Positions 8,039 to 16,221 of a stretch of DNA of 33,556 bases are shown here, one piece after another. Origin of the DNA: Pirellulaceae bacterium (GTDB lineage Bacteria; Planctomycetota; Planctomycetia; Pirellulales; Pirellulaceae). Numbering within the stretch: the first letter of the stretch is position 1; each line of letters starts with the position of its first letter. The notes under the pieces are model-generated. The model was not told the DNA's origin and did not search any database. It was given only the letters and a program-made list of their open reading frames with translations. The DNA is taken from NCBI GenBank assembly GCA_016784735.1, contig JADHUC010000101.1, positions 1 to 33,556 of the forward strand, given 5' to 3'. Position numbers and translations under genes: made by a program.

Positions 8039-10051
8039 CTACTTGTTCGATTTCAGATCGTAACGCCGGATTTTCCGGTCCAGTGTCGAACGCTCGATCC
8101 CCAGGATCGCGGCCGTTCGGCTCTTGTTCCATCCCTCGGCGTTTAGTGTCGCCTGAATGTGACGACGCTCCATTTCTGCCAGCGTTGTGGGTTCGTACGC
8201 CAATTCGGGTTGCGGCAGCTCGCCGGACTCACCGGCTGGGGCCAGGCTGGACAAAGCCAAGTCTCCGGCGTCAATACGGTCGTTTCGTACGAGCACGACT
8301 GCCCGTTCGATTACATTCTTCAGTTCCCTCACGTTCCCCGGCCAGCGGTATTTTTGCATTTGCTCAAGCGCATCCGGTGTGAAACCGCGGATCTTTCTGC
8401 CGGTCTCGCCATTGAATCGCTCCAAGAAATGGGCCGCCAATTCGACCACATCCTCGACGCGCTTTCTCAGTTGCGGAACGAGAATCTCGACGACGTGCAG
8501 GCGGAAGTACAAATCACGGCGGAACTTGCCCTCCGCAACGTCCTTTTCCAGATCACGGTTGGTGGCGGCGATCACGCGAACATCTGCCTTGATGGCCTGA
8601 TTCCCACCCACGCGTTCGAACTGATGTCCTTCCAGCACTCGGAGAAACTTGGCTTGGATCGAAGGGCTCATCTCGCCGATCTCATCCAGCATCAGCGTTC
8701 CGCGATCGGCCGCTTCGAATTTCCCGATCTTTCGATCTGTCGCCCCTGTGAAGGCGCCTTTCTCGTGACCGAACAGTTCGCTTTCCAGAAGCGTTTCTGA
8801 CAACGCCGCGCAGTTCAAGCAGACAAAGGGCCCTTTCCGTCGGGGGCTGGCGAAGTGAATGGCACGGGCGACCAGTTCTTTGCCCGTACCGCTTTCGCCG
8901 CGAACCAGGACCGTTGCCCGGCTGGGGGCGGCTTGGGCGATGGCCTGCTGCAACTTCTGCATCAAGATGCCGCTGCCCACGATGTCGCTCTCGGCCCCCA
9001 ATCGCTGGCGGAGTTGCACAATTTCGCTTTGCGTTTGCGATAAGTTCTCGACCAACTCCTGCTGACGGCCCAGGTTCTTGACTGCCAGGGCCAGGTTGTC
9101 GGCGACCGCCAGCGTGAACTCCAGGTCGTCCGGATCAAGCGAGCGTTCCGCGCTGGTAGAATACAAGTGCACCAGTCCAATGACCATGTTGTCCCGTCGC
9201 ACCGGCGCGCAGATCACGCTGGTCGATTCAATCTCGCCCTTGCTGTCGCGAGTCCCGAGCGTGCTGTCGTCGGCCACGTTCCTGGCCAAGACGGCCTCGC
9301 CCTCGCGAAGCACGGTTCCGGCCAGGAAACTCGATATGACGTGGTAGTTGGCTTCGGAATCGGTATGCGAGGCAATCAGCTCCAGTTCCGATACGGTCAA
9401 GTCTTCGTCAGCATCCCTGGGCCCCAGAAGCACGCCGCCCGCGTTAGCACGCGTTCCTTCGAACAGCCCGTCCAGGGCCAGTTTTGCCACCGAGGCGGCG
9501 TCGGTCTCCTTGGCCATATTGAACGCAATGTGACATAACTGCGCCGCGGCTTTGCCCAGACGCGCGGTGCTGGGGGCATCTTTCGCCGGCGCCAGCAGTT
9601 TTGTCTTCCCCCGGCGATGAGTGATCCTGGTGGGTTCGAATGCGTCCAGGGTATGCGAATCTCTGGTATCAGAGACGTATTCGCCGATGACCGTCTCCTC
9701 GCCGGTGTCAGTGGCCAGACTCAGCTTGGCACCGGAGTCCGCAAATGCTTTCGACAAGTCGTGCACAAAGGCCATCTGGCAATTGGCAATGCGGACGATA
9801 TCGCCCGGCGAGAGCGTTAGGTCGCCCTGTACTACCTTTCCACCGACCATCGTCCCATTACGACTCTCCAGATCCCGTAGGGTCCAGGAGCCCTGGGTGA
9901 GGAAGACTTCGGCGTGGTAGCGACTGCAGCGTTCGTCCTTGATCACGATCTGGTTGGTCGACGCCCGGCCGACCGTGACCGTGCGTCCGGGCGTCAGTCG
10001 GAACACGTCCGACCATTTTGAGCCTTCGCGAATAACCAAATAGGCTAACAT
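8039..10051 (-). CDS. sigma-54-dependent activator, FHA-GAF-AAA+-Fis
   Basis: A 670-residue transcription activator acting on RNA polymerase with sigma-54. Residues about 1-95 are an FHA domain (VGRASTNQIVI, RYHAEVF, DLESRNGTMVGG). Residues about 165-330 form a GAF domain, followed by a coiled coil. The AAA+ domain runs from about 355 to 585 with Walker A GESGTGKE (385-392), the sigma-54-contacting GAFTGA loop (432-437), Walker B LMLDEIGE (453-460) and arginine fingers in FRRDLYFRL. A Fis-type helix-turn-helix ends the protein (GWNKSRTAAILGIERSTLDRKIRRY). Replacing the usual receiver domain by FHA means the input is likely threonine phosphorylation plus a GAF ligand rather than Asp phosphorylation. 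It is divergent from the DUF1598 gene and precedes the DUF1570 peptidase gene by 45 bases. Confidence 0.96.
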   Translation of the reverse strand: MLAYLVIREGSKWSDVFRLTPGRTVTVGRASTNQIVIKDERCSRYHAEVFLTQGSWTLRDLESRNGTMVGGKVVQGDLTLSPGDIVRIANCQMAFVHDLSKAFADSGAKLSLATDTGEETVIGEYVSDTRDSHTLDAFEPTRITHRRGKTKLLAPAKDAPSTARLGKAAAQLCHIAFNMAKETDAASVAKLALDGLFEGTRANAGGVLLGPRDADEDLTVSELELIASHTDSEANYHVISSFLAGTVLREGEAVLARNVADDSTLGTRDSKGEIESTSVICAPVRRDNMVIGLVHLYSTSAERSLDPDDLEFTLAVADNLALAVKNLGRQQELVENLSQTQSEIVQLRQRLGAESDIVGSGILMQKLQQAIAQAAPSRATVLVRGESGTGKELVARAIHFASPRRKGPFVCLNCAALSETLLESELFGHEKGAFTGATDRKIGKFEAADRGTLMLDEIGEMSPSIQAKFLRVLEGHQFERVGGNQAIKADVRVIAATNRDLEKDVAEGKFRRDLYFRLHVVEILVPQLRKRVEDVVELAAHFLERFNGETGRKIRGFTPDALEQMQKYRWPGNVRELKNVIERAVVLVRNDRIDAGDLALSSLAPAGESGELPQPELAYEPTTLAEMERRHIQATLNAEGWNKSRTAAILGIERSTLDRKIRRYDLKSNK

Positions 10052-10086
10052 GGGGATACCCCAAGGTGGACTAACCGTAACTTTTA

Positions 10087-10115
10087 TTGCAAATATCTAA
10101 CATCTTAGTTATTTT
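10087..10115 (+). promoter_or_regulatory. possible sigma-70-like promoter of the DUF1598 gene
   Basis: TTGCAA (10087-10092) and TATTTT (10110-10115) are separated by 17 bases in the only markedly A+T-rich stretch of the 231-base region between two divergent genes. It faces the DUF1598 gene, whose ATG is about 170 bases downstream. The match to the consensus is partial, so this is a suggestion only. Confidence 0.35.
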
Positions 10116-10283
10116 AAGGTTACACGAAACCGCGGGCTATTTCGATTCTTTCACTGGGCGAAAAACGGTCGGTTGGTTGTAGTTGGGCTGGAAATCGAGC
10201 GGTTGGACAGCAGGGCTGGGCATTTCGCAGCCATTTGTGGGCGGCGAAGGGGCGTATCTTGGTGTATCGAAGGAGTATCACTT

Positions 10284-11654
10284 ATGTGGGCTAATACCGT
10301 TCTCTTTAAGCGTAGTTCAGCGATGGCGGTTGTCTTGGTAGTCGGCACGCTTGCGATTCTGCCCACGACTGCTACGGCGCAGTTTCTCGGCCAAAATCGA
10401 GCAGTGGGCGGCATCCTGGTTGATCCCAGTGGAGCCGTGCGATTGGCAACTGCTTTCGAGGTGGACGCGGATATCGCGAAACTACGGCAGCGTTTAGAGC
10501 AAGCGGGTCCCGAACTGAATGGTGCCGTGGAACTCCGCAAAGTTTCTCTGCGGGGCCTGGAAGCGGCGATTCAGAGTGCATTGGCAAACAACCAAGGTTG
10601 GCTGCCCGATGAAATCAGGTACTTGGCCGGTTTGCAGCGCATCCGATACGTGCTGATCTATCCCGATCAGAACGACATCGTGTTGGTTGGTCCGGGAGAG
10701 GGCTGGAAGCTGGATGATGCCGGCAACACCGTGGGCATCACCACCGGACAGCCCGTCCTGCATTTGGAGGACCTGTTGGTTGCCCTCAGGACGGTCAATG
10801 CGGCGCGAACCGAGGGCATTAGTGTATCGATCGATCCCACAGCGGAAGGCCGGCAGCGATTCGAGCAGTTCATGAGCAGGCAGACGACGTTCAATCGCGG
10901 CGTTGTCGCAGGTCTGGCCAACGCGATGGGCCCTCAAAAGATAACTTACACCGGCATTCCGGAAGGCAGTCATTTCGCCCGCGTGCTGATGGTTGCCGAC
11001 CATCGGATGAAGCGGTTGGCGATGAATTTCGAGAAGTCTCCGGTGAAGGAGATTCCGGGTTTCTTGGACTTGCTCAAATCGAAAAGGCGGTCGGCGAATA
11101 GTGCCACGCCGCGTTGGTGGATGGCGTGCAATTACGAACCGCTGGCTCGCAGTGAAGACAGGTTGGCGTGGGAATTGCGCGGACCGGGCGTGAAAGCCAT
11201 GACGGAAGACGAGTTTGTCGCCGCCGACGGTACGGTGCGAGGCACAGGCCAGGAAGATCCCACTGCCAAAGAGTGGGCGGAACGCCTGACGGCGAACTAC
11301 GAGAAGCTCGCCCAGAAGGATCCCATCTTTGCCGAGCTGCGCAATCTGATGGACATGTGCGTCGTGGCCGCGTTGATCGAGAAGGAAGATCTGACCGGAT
11401 TGGCCGGAGGCGGCGGTTTTCCGCTGCTGACTGCCGCGACCGACGATCTGGATATCGGGAAGTGGCACGCTCCGCAGACGCTTGCCACGCAGTGCAGCTA
11501 CCTGAAGATCGGACGCAAATACGTCATCACGGCTTCCGGCGGCGTGCAGATCGAATCCTGGGAGGTGGCCAGCAAGAGCCAGGTAGACGAGCAATTGAAG
11601 GCGGTTCACTCGAAAGCCGCCACCCCGTCGGACAAGACTTGGCGGTGGAACTAG
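10284..11654 (+). CDS. secreted DUF1598-domain protein
   Basis: A 456-residue exported protein of a family known to me mainly from planctomycetes, with no assigned function. The ATG at 10284 has AAGGAG 8 bases upstream, while the longer frame back to 10173 does not look coding. Residues about 1-35 are a signal peptide (RSSAMAVVLVVGTLAILP, then ATAQ). The family pattern is visible in GGILVDPSGAVRLAT, LRYLAGLQRIRYVLIYP-like text around residue 115, LVGPGEGWKLDDAGNTVGI, and VLHLEDLLVALRTV. The rest is globular with a few Trp/Cys residues and no catalytic motif that I recognise. It stands alone between the divergent sigma-54 activator and the compound repeat at 11673-11892. Confidence 0.85.
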   Translation: MWANTVLFKRSSAMAVVLVVGTLAILPTTATAQFLGQNRAVGGILVDPSGAVRLATAFEVDADIAKLRQRLEQAGPELNGAVELRKVSLRGLEAAIQSALANNQGWLPDEIRYLAGLQRIRYVLIYPDQNDIVLVGPGEGWKLDDAGNTVGITTGQPVLHLEDLLVALRTVNAARTEGISVSIDPTAEGRQRFEQFMSRQTTFNRGVVAGLANAMGPQKITYTGIPEGSHFARVLMVADHRMKRLAMNFEKSPVKEIPGFLDLLKSKRRSANSATPRWWMACNYEPLARSEDRLAWELRGPGVKAMTEDEFVAADGTVRGTGQEDPTAKEWAERLTANYEKLAQKDPIFAELRNLMDMCVVAALIEKEDLTGLAGGGGFPLLTAATDDLDIGKWHAPQTLATQCSYLKIGRKYVITASGGVQIESWEVASKSQVDEQLKAVHSKAATPSDKTWRWN

Positions 11655-11672
11655 CCCGCTTACGGGGACTTC

Positions 11673-11892
11673 TACCGCAACGCGGTTCCGTCACATAGCC
11701 CAGGGTTGCGGAGCTACCCTGGGATTTGCGAGGAGACCGTCCGTTAGCCATGTACCCCAACGGGGTTCCGTCACACCGGCCCCGTATCACCGATGACGCA
11801 ACCCCGTTGGGGTAAGACCTCTCGTTTGGTGTGCCGTTTCCCAGGGTAGCCAAAGGCAACCCTGGGCGATGTGACAGAACGCCATTGGCGTA
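11673..11892. repeat. compound inverted repeat of about 220 bases (BIME-like)
   Basis: The element is nested. The outer arms 11673-11709 and 11856-11892 are imperfect reverse complements sharing GTCACAT, GCCCAGGGTTGC and a local hairpin around ACGCCAATGGCGT or its variant. Each arm carries a CCCAGGGT/ACCCTGGG hairpin (11699/11716 and 11840/11859). The centre is a perfect 15-base inverted pair, TACCCCAACGGGGTT (11753-11767) with 11800-11814. It separates convergent genes, DUF1598 and the mfnE-like gene. The layout resembles bacterial interspersed mosaic elements mobilised by REP transposases; no transposase lies nearby. Confidence 0.85.
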
Positions 11893-11899
11893 AAGAGGC

Positions 11900-12499
11900 C
11901 TACGCACTGTTCAGCGCTGACGCTTTCAGATTGACGAAACGCACCTTCCTGACGTTTCTCGCCGCGGTCGGAAAGTATTCGTCCACATAACGCCCTGTGT
12001 CTTCTATATTCGCGGGCGAATCGGAAGATTTCAGCAGAACCAGTTCGTCCGCCTCGATTGTCTCCGCCAAGCGGGCGGCGATGGAATCCGTTGTGACGCT
12101 CCATGCGTGCGGGAGCGGTGGGGCGTCCAATGCGGGCTCCGCTTCTCGCATGAAACTCTCGGGGCAATAGACGATTGGCCCCGCGTCGTTTTCCTCCGCC
12201 AACGCCGTTCTTAACTGCGACAGAGTTGTGATCAACCGCGTCTCGGGCACGATCGCCGCGAGCAGTCTTGCCGTCACGCGAAGCGCCTCGATGCACAACC
12301 AATGCGATGTCTCCTCGCCAAGCGTGAACCTCTGATCGGCCCCACGAATCACATCGGCAAACGCGCCTCCACCGGCCAACAGTACGTTCCGGGCATTCGA
12401 CTGCGCGGACAACCATACACGCAGCGCCGGAGCTAGTTCGGGGAAGTCAAACAGACTACCACCCACTTTCACCACGCGTACCGGACCATTTTTCGTCAC
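11900..12499 (-). CDS. MfnE-like amino-acid-kinase-fold protein (methanopterin biosynthesis)
   Basis: A 199-residue protein with the amino-acid-kinase fold: VVKVGGSLFDFPELAP at the start, NVLLAGGGAFADVIR (residues about 38-52) as the substrate/phosphate loop, SVTTDSIAARLAETIEADELVLLKSSD (about 132-158) as the nucleotide region. It is shorter than aspartate or uridylate kinases, as is the archaeal MfnE that phosphorylates aminomethylfuran-methanol phosphate during methanofuran cofactor synthesis. It begins at GTG 12499, overlapping the stop of the upstream mfnF-like gene in GTGA, so translation is probably coupled. The pairing with the next gene is the main reason for the assignment. In planctomycetes these genes accompany the H4MPT-linked formaldehyde oxidation pathway. 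The exact reaction in this organism is inferred. Confidence 0.75.
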   Translation of the reverse strand: MTKNGPVRVVKVGGSLFDFPELAPALRVWLSAQSNARNVLLAGGGAFADVIRGADQRFTLGEETSHWLCIEALRVTARLLAAIVPETRLITTLSQLRTALAEENDAGPIVYCPESFMREAEPALDAPPLPHAWSVTTDSIAARLAETIEADELVLLKSSDSPANIEDTGRYVDEYFPTAARNVRKVRFVNLKASALNSA

Positions 12500-13506
12500 T
12501 CGATCACCTCTCGTGCCAATGCGGCCAACGCATAGGCCGTGGCCGCTCGCGACATGTCAGGGCCAAGGTGCTCGGTCAATGATACGACCTGCGTCTGCAG
12601 TCCGGACTTCGATAGCACTCGCCGCGCCACGAATTCACCGTGACCAGACAGGATTACCGTCTGCGGCAACGATGGCATGCGATCCATGACCTGCCTCACC
12701 GCCGCTCGAACGTCCGACACTTGCGCGTCGGCAAACGATTGCCCCACCACCAACCCGTCCGTCTGATCGAACTGCTCCGGGTCCGCGCAGACCATCCGTC
12801 CCAGGCGGGCGCACGACGCATTCTTCGTGGCAGGGCGTCCGTCTGCCGTGTCGGTGTCCTTAGGCCGCTCGGGCAATTCGCCCAACACAACGTACACGTC
12901 GCGCATCGTGGCGAAGAACTCGCGGGCAATGGGACACCATTGCCCACGGTAGGGCACTTGGTTGGCGACGGCGCACAGCGGCGTCCTTTCCACGCCGGTA
13001 TAGACCAACTCGCCGGCCAGCATTCGTTCGGTGTCGTTGCGTCCGACCGCCGCGGGCTGGCCATCGAGCAGCGGAATGATGTCGCAGGTCGTCGAGCCAA
13101 CGTCCATCAGCAGCGCCGCCCCGTCGGGAGCGTAGCGACCTGCAAAACGAGCCAACGCGTGCCAGTTGGATGCGGCGGCCAATTCCGGCGTGCTCATGGC
13201 CATCTGGGGTGAAACGCTTCGGCCGTCGGTGAGATAGACGAACGTCTCGCGGTCGCCTGCCGCCTGGATGATCGCCTTCAGAATGAACCGGACACCTTCG
13301 GTTTTGGATTGGAAACAATCAGCCAGCTCGCCGGTCATAGTCACCGCAAGTTGATCGCTAGCAGAAGCTTCCGCGATCAAGCGGCGCAGTTCGCGTGTCA
13401 GGTTCTCCGGTTCCTTCCATAGCGAGAACGGAACCGACTGCGCATAGCGGCACCCATCCGATGCCTTCAAGTTGGCTCCGCCAATGTCGATTCCCAGCCA
13501 GCTCAT
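12496..13506 (-). CDS. MfnF-like hydantoinase/oxoprolinase-family protein (H4MPT-linked C1 transfer)
   Basis: A 336-residue protein of the ASKHA (actin/hexokinase) superfamily, matching the family named probable H4MPT-linked C1 transfer pathway protein (TIGR03123), whose archaeal member MfnF joins the furan and glutamyl-tyramine parts of methanofuran. It starts MSWLGIDIGGANLKAS, a phosphate-1 motif, and has ALLMDVGSTTCDIIPLLDG (phosphate-2) around residue 130, ERMLAGELVYTGVERTPLC just after, and a C-terminal ILSGHGEFVARRVL segment (adenosine region). ATG 13506 is chosen because the frame upstream to 13701 overlaps the previous gene and has no family similarity. The gene follows the hybrid kinase stop by 37 bases and overlaps the mfnE-like gene by 4. 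It is probably co-transcribed with both. Confidence 0.82.
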   Translation of the reverse strand: MSWLGIDIGGANLKASDGCRYAQSVPFSLWKEPENLTRELRRLIAEASASDQLAVTMTGELADCFQSKTEGVRFILKAIIQAAGDRETFVYLTDGRSVSPQMAMSTPELAAASNWHALARFAGRYAPDGAALLMDVGSTTCDIIPLLDGQPAAVGRNDTERMLAGELVYTGVERTPLCAVANQVPYRGQWCPIAREFFATMRDVYVVLGELPERPKDTDTADGRPATKNASCARLGRMVCADPEQFDQTDGLVVGQSFADAQVSDVRAAVRQVMDRMPSLPQTVILSGHGEFVARRVLSKSGLQTQVVSLTEHLGPDMSRAATAYALAALAREVIE

Positions 13507-13543
13507 TGTCGATGTGATGCCCCTCGCTTTCCGCGCCGTAGCG

Positions 13544-15580
13544 TCAATGGACGACACTTGGCTCGCTGCAGGAAGCAAGGACTTCCCGCTGCTCGACCGT
13601 GCCTTCTGCGTGGCCTGCCACCATCTCCAGCAATCGCCCCGGCTCGATGGGCTTGCTGGCATAATCATCGCAGCCGGCGTCGAGGCATTTTCGCCGGTCA
13701 TCCACCATGGCGTGAGCCGTCAGGGCGATGATTGGTCCCGCATAGCCTCTCTGACGCAGCCTGCGGACGGCAGTGTAGCCGTCCATCACCGGCATTCGCA
13801 TGTCCATCAGGATCACGTCGAACCACGGCGTGATCTCGTCGTCGGATTCCCCCAGTACGTTATCGCTATCGAACACTTTGTCCAGTGCCTCGCGCCCATT
13901 TTCAACGATCGTCACTTCGGCGCCGGCGCCTTCCAGGATGGCAGCAATCAGCCGTTGATTGTCGGGCCGATCTTCTGCCAACAACACTCGACAGGCAAGT
14001 TCACGTTCGACTTCCAAGGCCGGCAGGCACGTCGACTCTTTCTCCAGGACATGTTCGGGCCGGTATTCGATCATTCTTACGTTATCCAACGGACCGGTGT
14101 GGATAGCAACGGTGAACGTGCTCCCAACGCCCAATTCGCTCTTGACCTCGATCGCACTCTCCATCATCTCCGCCAAGCGCATGCTGATTGCCAAACCCAA
14201 TCCGGTACCCTCGAACCTGCGACTGGATGACATGTCCACCTGCGAAAAGGGCTCGAAGATCTTCCGGACTCCCTCCTCCGTCATGCCGATTCCCGTGTCG
14301 ATGACGTCGAATCGGAGTTTCGGCTCACCGCCCTGATTTGTCGCCATGCGCATGATAATCCGGACACTTCCTCGTTCAGTAAACTTGATGGCATTGCCGA
14401 GGAGGTTTAGCAAGATCTGTCGCAACCGGTTTGGGTCCGTCATGATGGTTTCCGGCACGGGCCCGACAAATTCCTCCTCCAATCGCAGGCCTTTTTCGGC
14501 CGCGCGGACTTGCATCAGCGAAACGACGTCCGCAACAAGCTGACGCGGCGAGTAGGGCACTTTTTCAAGCTCGATCCTGTCTGCTTCGATCTTCGCAATG
14601 TCCAGAATGTCGTTGATGATCCTCAGCAAATTGTCGCCATTACGCTTGATGGTCTCGGCACATTCCATGGCCGTGTGGTTTTCGACTATACTAAGGAGAA
14701 TATCGGTGAAGCCCAATATGGCTGTCATGGGCGTGCGAATTTCGTGACTCATGGCGGCCAGGAAATCGCTCTTGGCGTGATTGGCTGCCTCGGCAGCCTC
14801 CAGGGCTACCTGCAACTCGGCCGTTCGTTCGACAACACGCTTTTCCATGTCGTCGTGAGCGTTCTGCAACTCGTCACGAGCCACTCCAATCTGGTCGAGC
14901 ATTCTGTTGAAACCGTCGCAGAGCACGCCCAACTCGTCATGACCGGATACGGCAACACGTTCACCGTAGTCGTCTTGTTGCGAGACGTGCTGCATCGTCT
15001 CCGCCAGCCTGCATATCGGTTCGGTGAACAGCTTCTGTAAGCGACTCGTCATCAGAGTCGCGAAAGCCAGAGCGACCGTAACGACCCCAAGAACAACCCA
15101 CAGCGTCTGTGTGAGTTGGGAATCAATCTCGTGCAGGTTGGACAGAAGAAAAATGGTACCGACCTTCTCGCCATTCCTGTCGATATCTTGTGCGATCTCT
15201 GCATGCCCGCTGTGGAAAACCGCGGAATGGGTGACGTCTGGATTTGCTGGAAGCGTATGGTCGGTGGTCAGCACGGCCGGATAGGTCACAAAGACCTCGC
15301 CGTTGGCGTCATACAAGGCAGCCAGCTCGACCGAGGGCTGAAGACGCAACGAGAATAGCACTTCGTGCGCCGTACCCACATCGTGGAATTCCAGGGCCGT
15401 GGTGGCGTTCGAGCCCAGGATATCGGCCAGCGCGACAAGTTGACTGGCTTTGGCTCCGCGGATCCTTCGAATGTCGTTGATGGCCAAGCTGCAACAGGCC
15501 AGCAGCAAGGCGACCACAATCCCTGACATCGTCAGCAGCCAGAGTTTGCGGCGAATCGGCCAGTCATTCAGACGGAACAT
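13544..15580 (-). CDS. membrane hybrid histidine kinase, CHASE8-like sensor, HAMP, HisKA, HATPase, REC
   Basis: A 678-residue inner-membrane kinase. One membrane helix (about residues 12-35) and another (about 158-178) bracket a periplasmic sensor of some 120 residues whose pattern (LADILGSNATTALEFHD, LYDANGEVFVTYP) is that of CHASE8. A HAMP domain follows (EPICRLAETMQHVSQ, DELGVLCDGFNRML), then a coiled coil, the H-box SHEIRTPMTAILGF with the phospho-accepting His at about 279, N box (LLGNAIKFT), G1 (DTGIGM), F (FEPFSQVD) and G2 (GTGLGLAI) boxes. The receiver domain ends the protein (VILMDMRMPVMDG, KPIEPG). I start at ATG 15580 (MFRLNDWPIRRKL, typical of such kinases); a TTG at 15598 would add six residues. 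It is divergent from the phosphorelay pair at 16222, and precedes the mfn-like genes by 37 bases. Confidence 0.95.
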   Translation of the reverse strand: MFRLNDWPIRRKLWLLTMSGIVVALLLACCSLAINDIRRIRGAKASQLVALADILGSNATTALEFHDVGTAHEVLFSLRLQPSVELAALYDANGEVFVTYPAVLTTDHTLPANPDVTHSAVFHSGHAEIAQDIDRNGEKVGTIFLLSNLHEIDSQLTQTLWVVLGVVTVALAFATLMTSRLQKLFTEPICRLAETMQHVSQQDDYGERVAVSGHDELGVLCDGFNRMLDQIGVARDELQNAHDDMEKRVVERTAELQVALEAAEAANHAKSDFLAAMSHEIRTPMTAILGFTDILLSIVENHTAMECAETIKRNGDNLLRIINDILDIAKIEADRIELEKVPYSPRQLVADVVSLMQVRAAEKGLRLEEEFVGPVPETIMTDPNRLRQILLNLLGNAIKFTERGSVRIIMRMATNQGGEPKLRFDVIDTGIGMTEEGVRKIFEPFSQVDMSSSRRFEGTGLGLAISMRLAEMMESAIEVKSELGVGSTFTVAIHTGPLDNVRMIEYRPEHVLEKESTCLPALEVERELACRVLLAEDRPDNQRLIAAILEGAGAEVTIVENGREALDKVFDSDNVLGESDDEITPWFDVILMDMRMPVMDGYTAVRRLRQRGYAGPIIALTAHAMVDDRRKCLDAGCDDYASKPIEPGRLLEMVAGHAEGTVEQREVLASCSEPSVVH

Positions 15581-16221
15581 GTTGTGTCTATCTTTCAATA
15601 TAATCCCGCTCGACGGAATCCAAGCGACGAACGCGTAGCAACGTGCGCCGAAACAACTTCCCCAGGCGAACGGCGGATGTCTTCAAAACGTGTGCCACTG
15701 TTGGGAATCGGACGCGTCATCCATCGCGCACGACTCACCACGATTCCCAGCAGTGCTGGGTCACGGCCAGCGCAACACTGCTCGAAACGATGGATAGCGG
15801 CCGGACATGGTAGGCCCTTGTCGTTTCGAGCAGTGGCACACGGCGCGAAACCGGGAAGTTGTTTCGGCCCACGTTGCCATCCTACTTGCTGCGGCAAAGT
15901 TACGTTAAGAAAACATGGCACAAGAATGCCGAAGCCGACATGAGAATCTGTCGCATACCAATGCGTGAAGGGCGTACGTCTGTCGGCATTCCAGTGCAAA
16001 CGCCGGGGGCTTTACACTCAGACTATGCGGAGAAACAAAGCACTCACGTCGGACGCAGGCGTGATGCATGCCGTAAAAACTCCTGGTCGGGCACGGAAAC
16101 CTGTCAGTGCGACTTTTTCTCGTATGCCGCGCGACAAGCTGTGACCAAAACTTGTTGTGGAAATCCGCCGCGTTCTTTGCCGGGTCCTTTTTCGATCCAC
16201 ACGCTCGATAGAAAACAGAAC
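15581..16221. other. intergenic region between divergent sensor kinase genes
   Basis: These 641 bases hold the promoters of two divergently transcribed kinase loci plus the compound palindrome at 15691-15840. The frame of the downstream kinase is open back to 15859, but that leader has no recognisable domain. I see no clear promoter consensus and no other repeat. Confidence 0.6.
15691..15840. repeat. compound palindromic repeat with TGTGCCACTG ends
   Basis: The outer ends TGTGCCACTG (15691-15700) and CAGTGGCACA (15831-15840) are perfect reverse complements. Inside are GGGAATCG/CGATTCCC (15703-15710, 15741-15748), then 15-base perfect arms CACTGCTCGAAACGA (15776-15790) and its complement (15821-15835). 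Sequences built from GTGCCACTG and CAGTGGCAC ends are, from memory, frequent in planctomycete intergenic DNA. The element could act as a structured RNA or a non-autonomous mobile repeat. Confidence 0.8.

Noticed and set aside
10494..11609. Minus-strand open frame of 371 residues
   Set aside because: Antisense to the DUF1598 gene, which has a ribosome-binding site, a signal peptide and family motifs; this frame resembles no known protein.
15859..16221. N-terminal extension of 121 residues to the REC-PAS-PAS kinase
   Set aside because: The family starts directly before the receiver strand (TKILVIDD); the extension contains no domain and has irregular composition.
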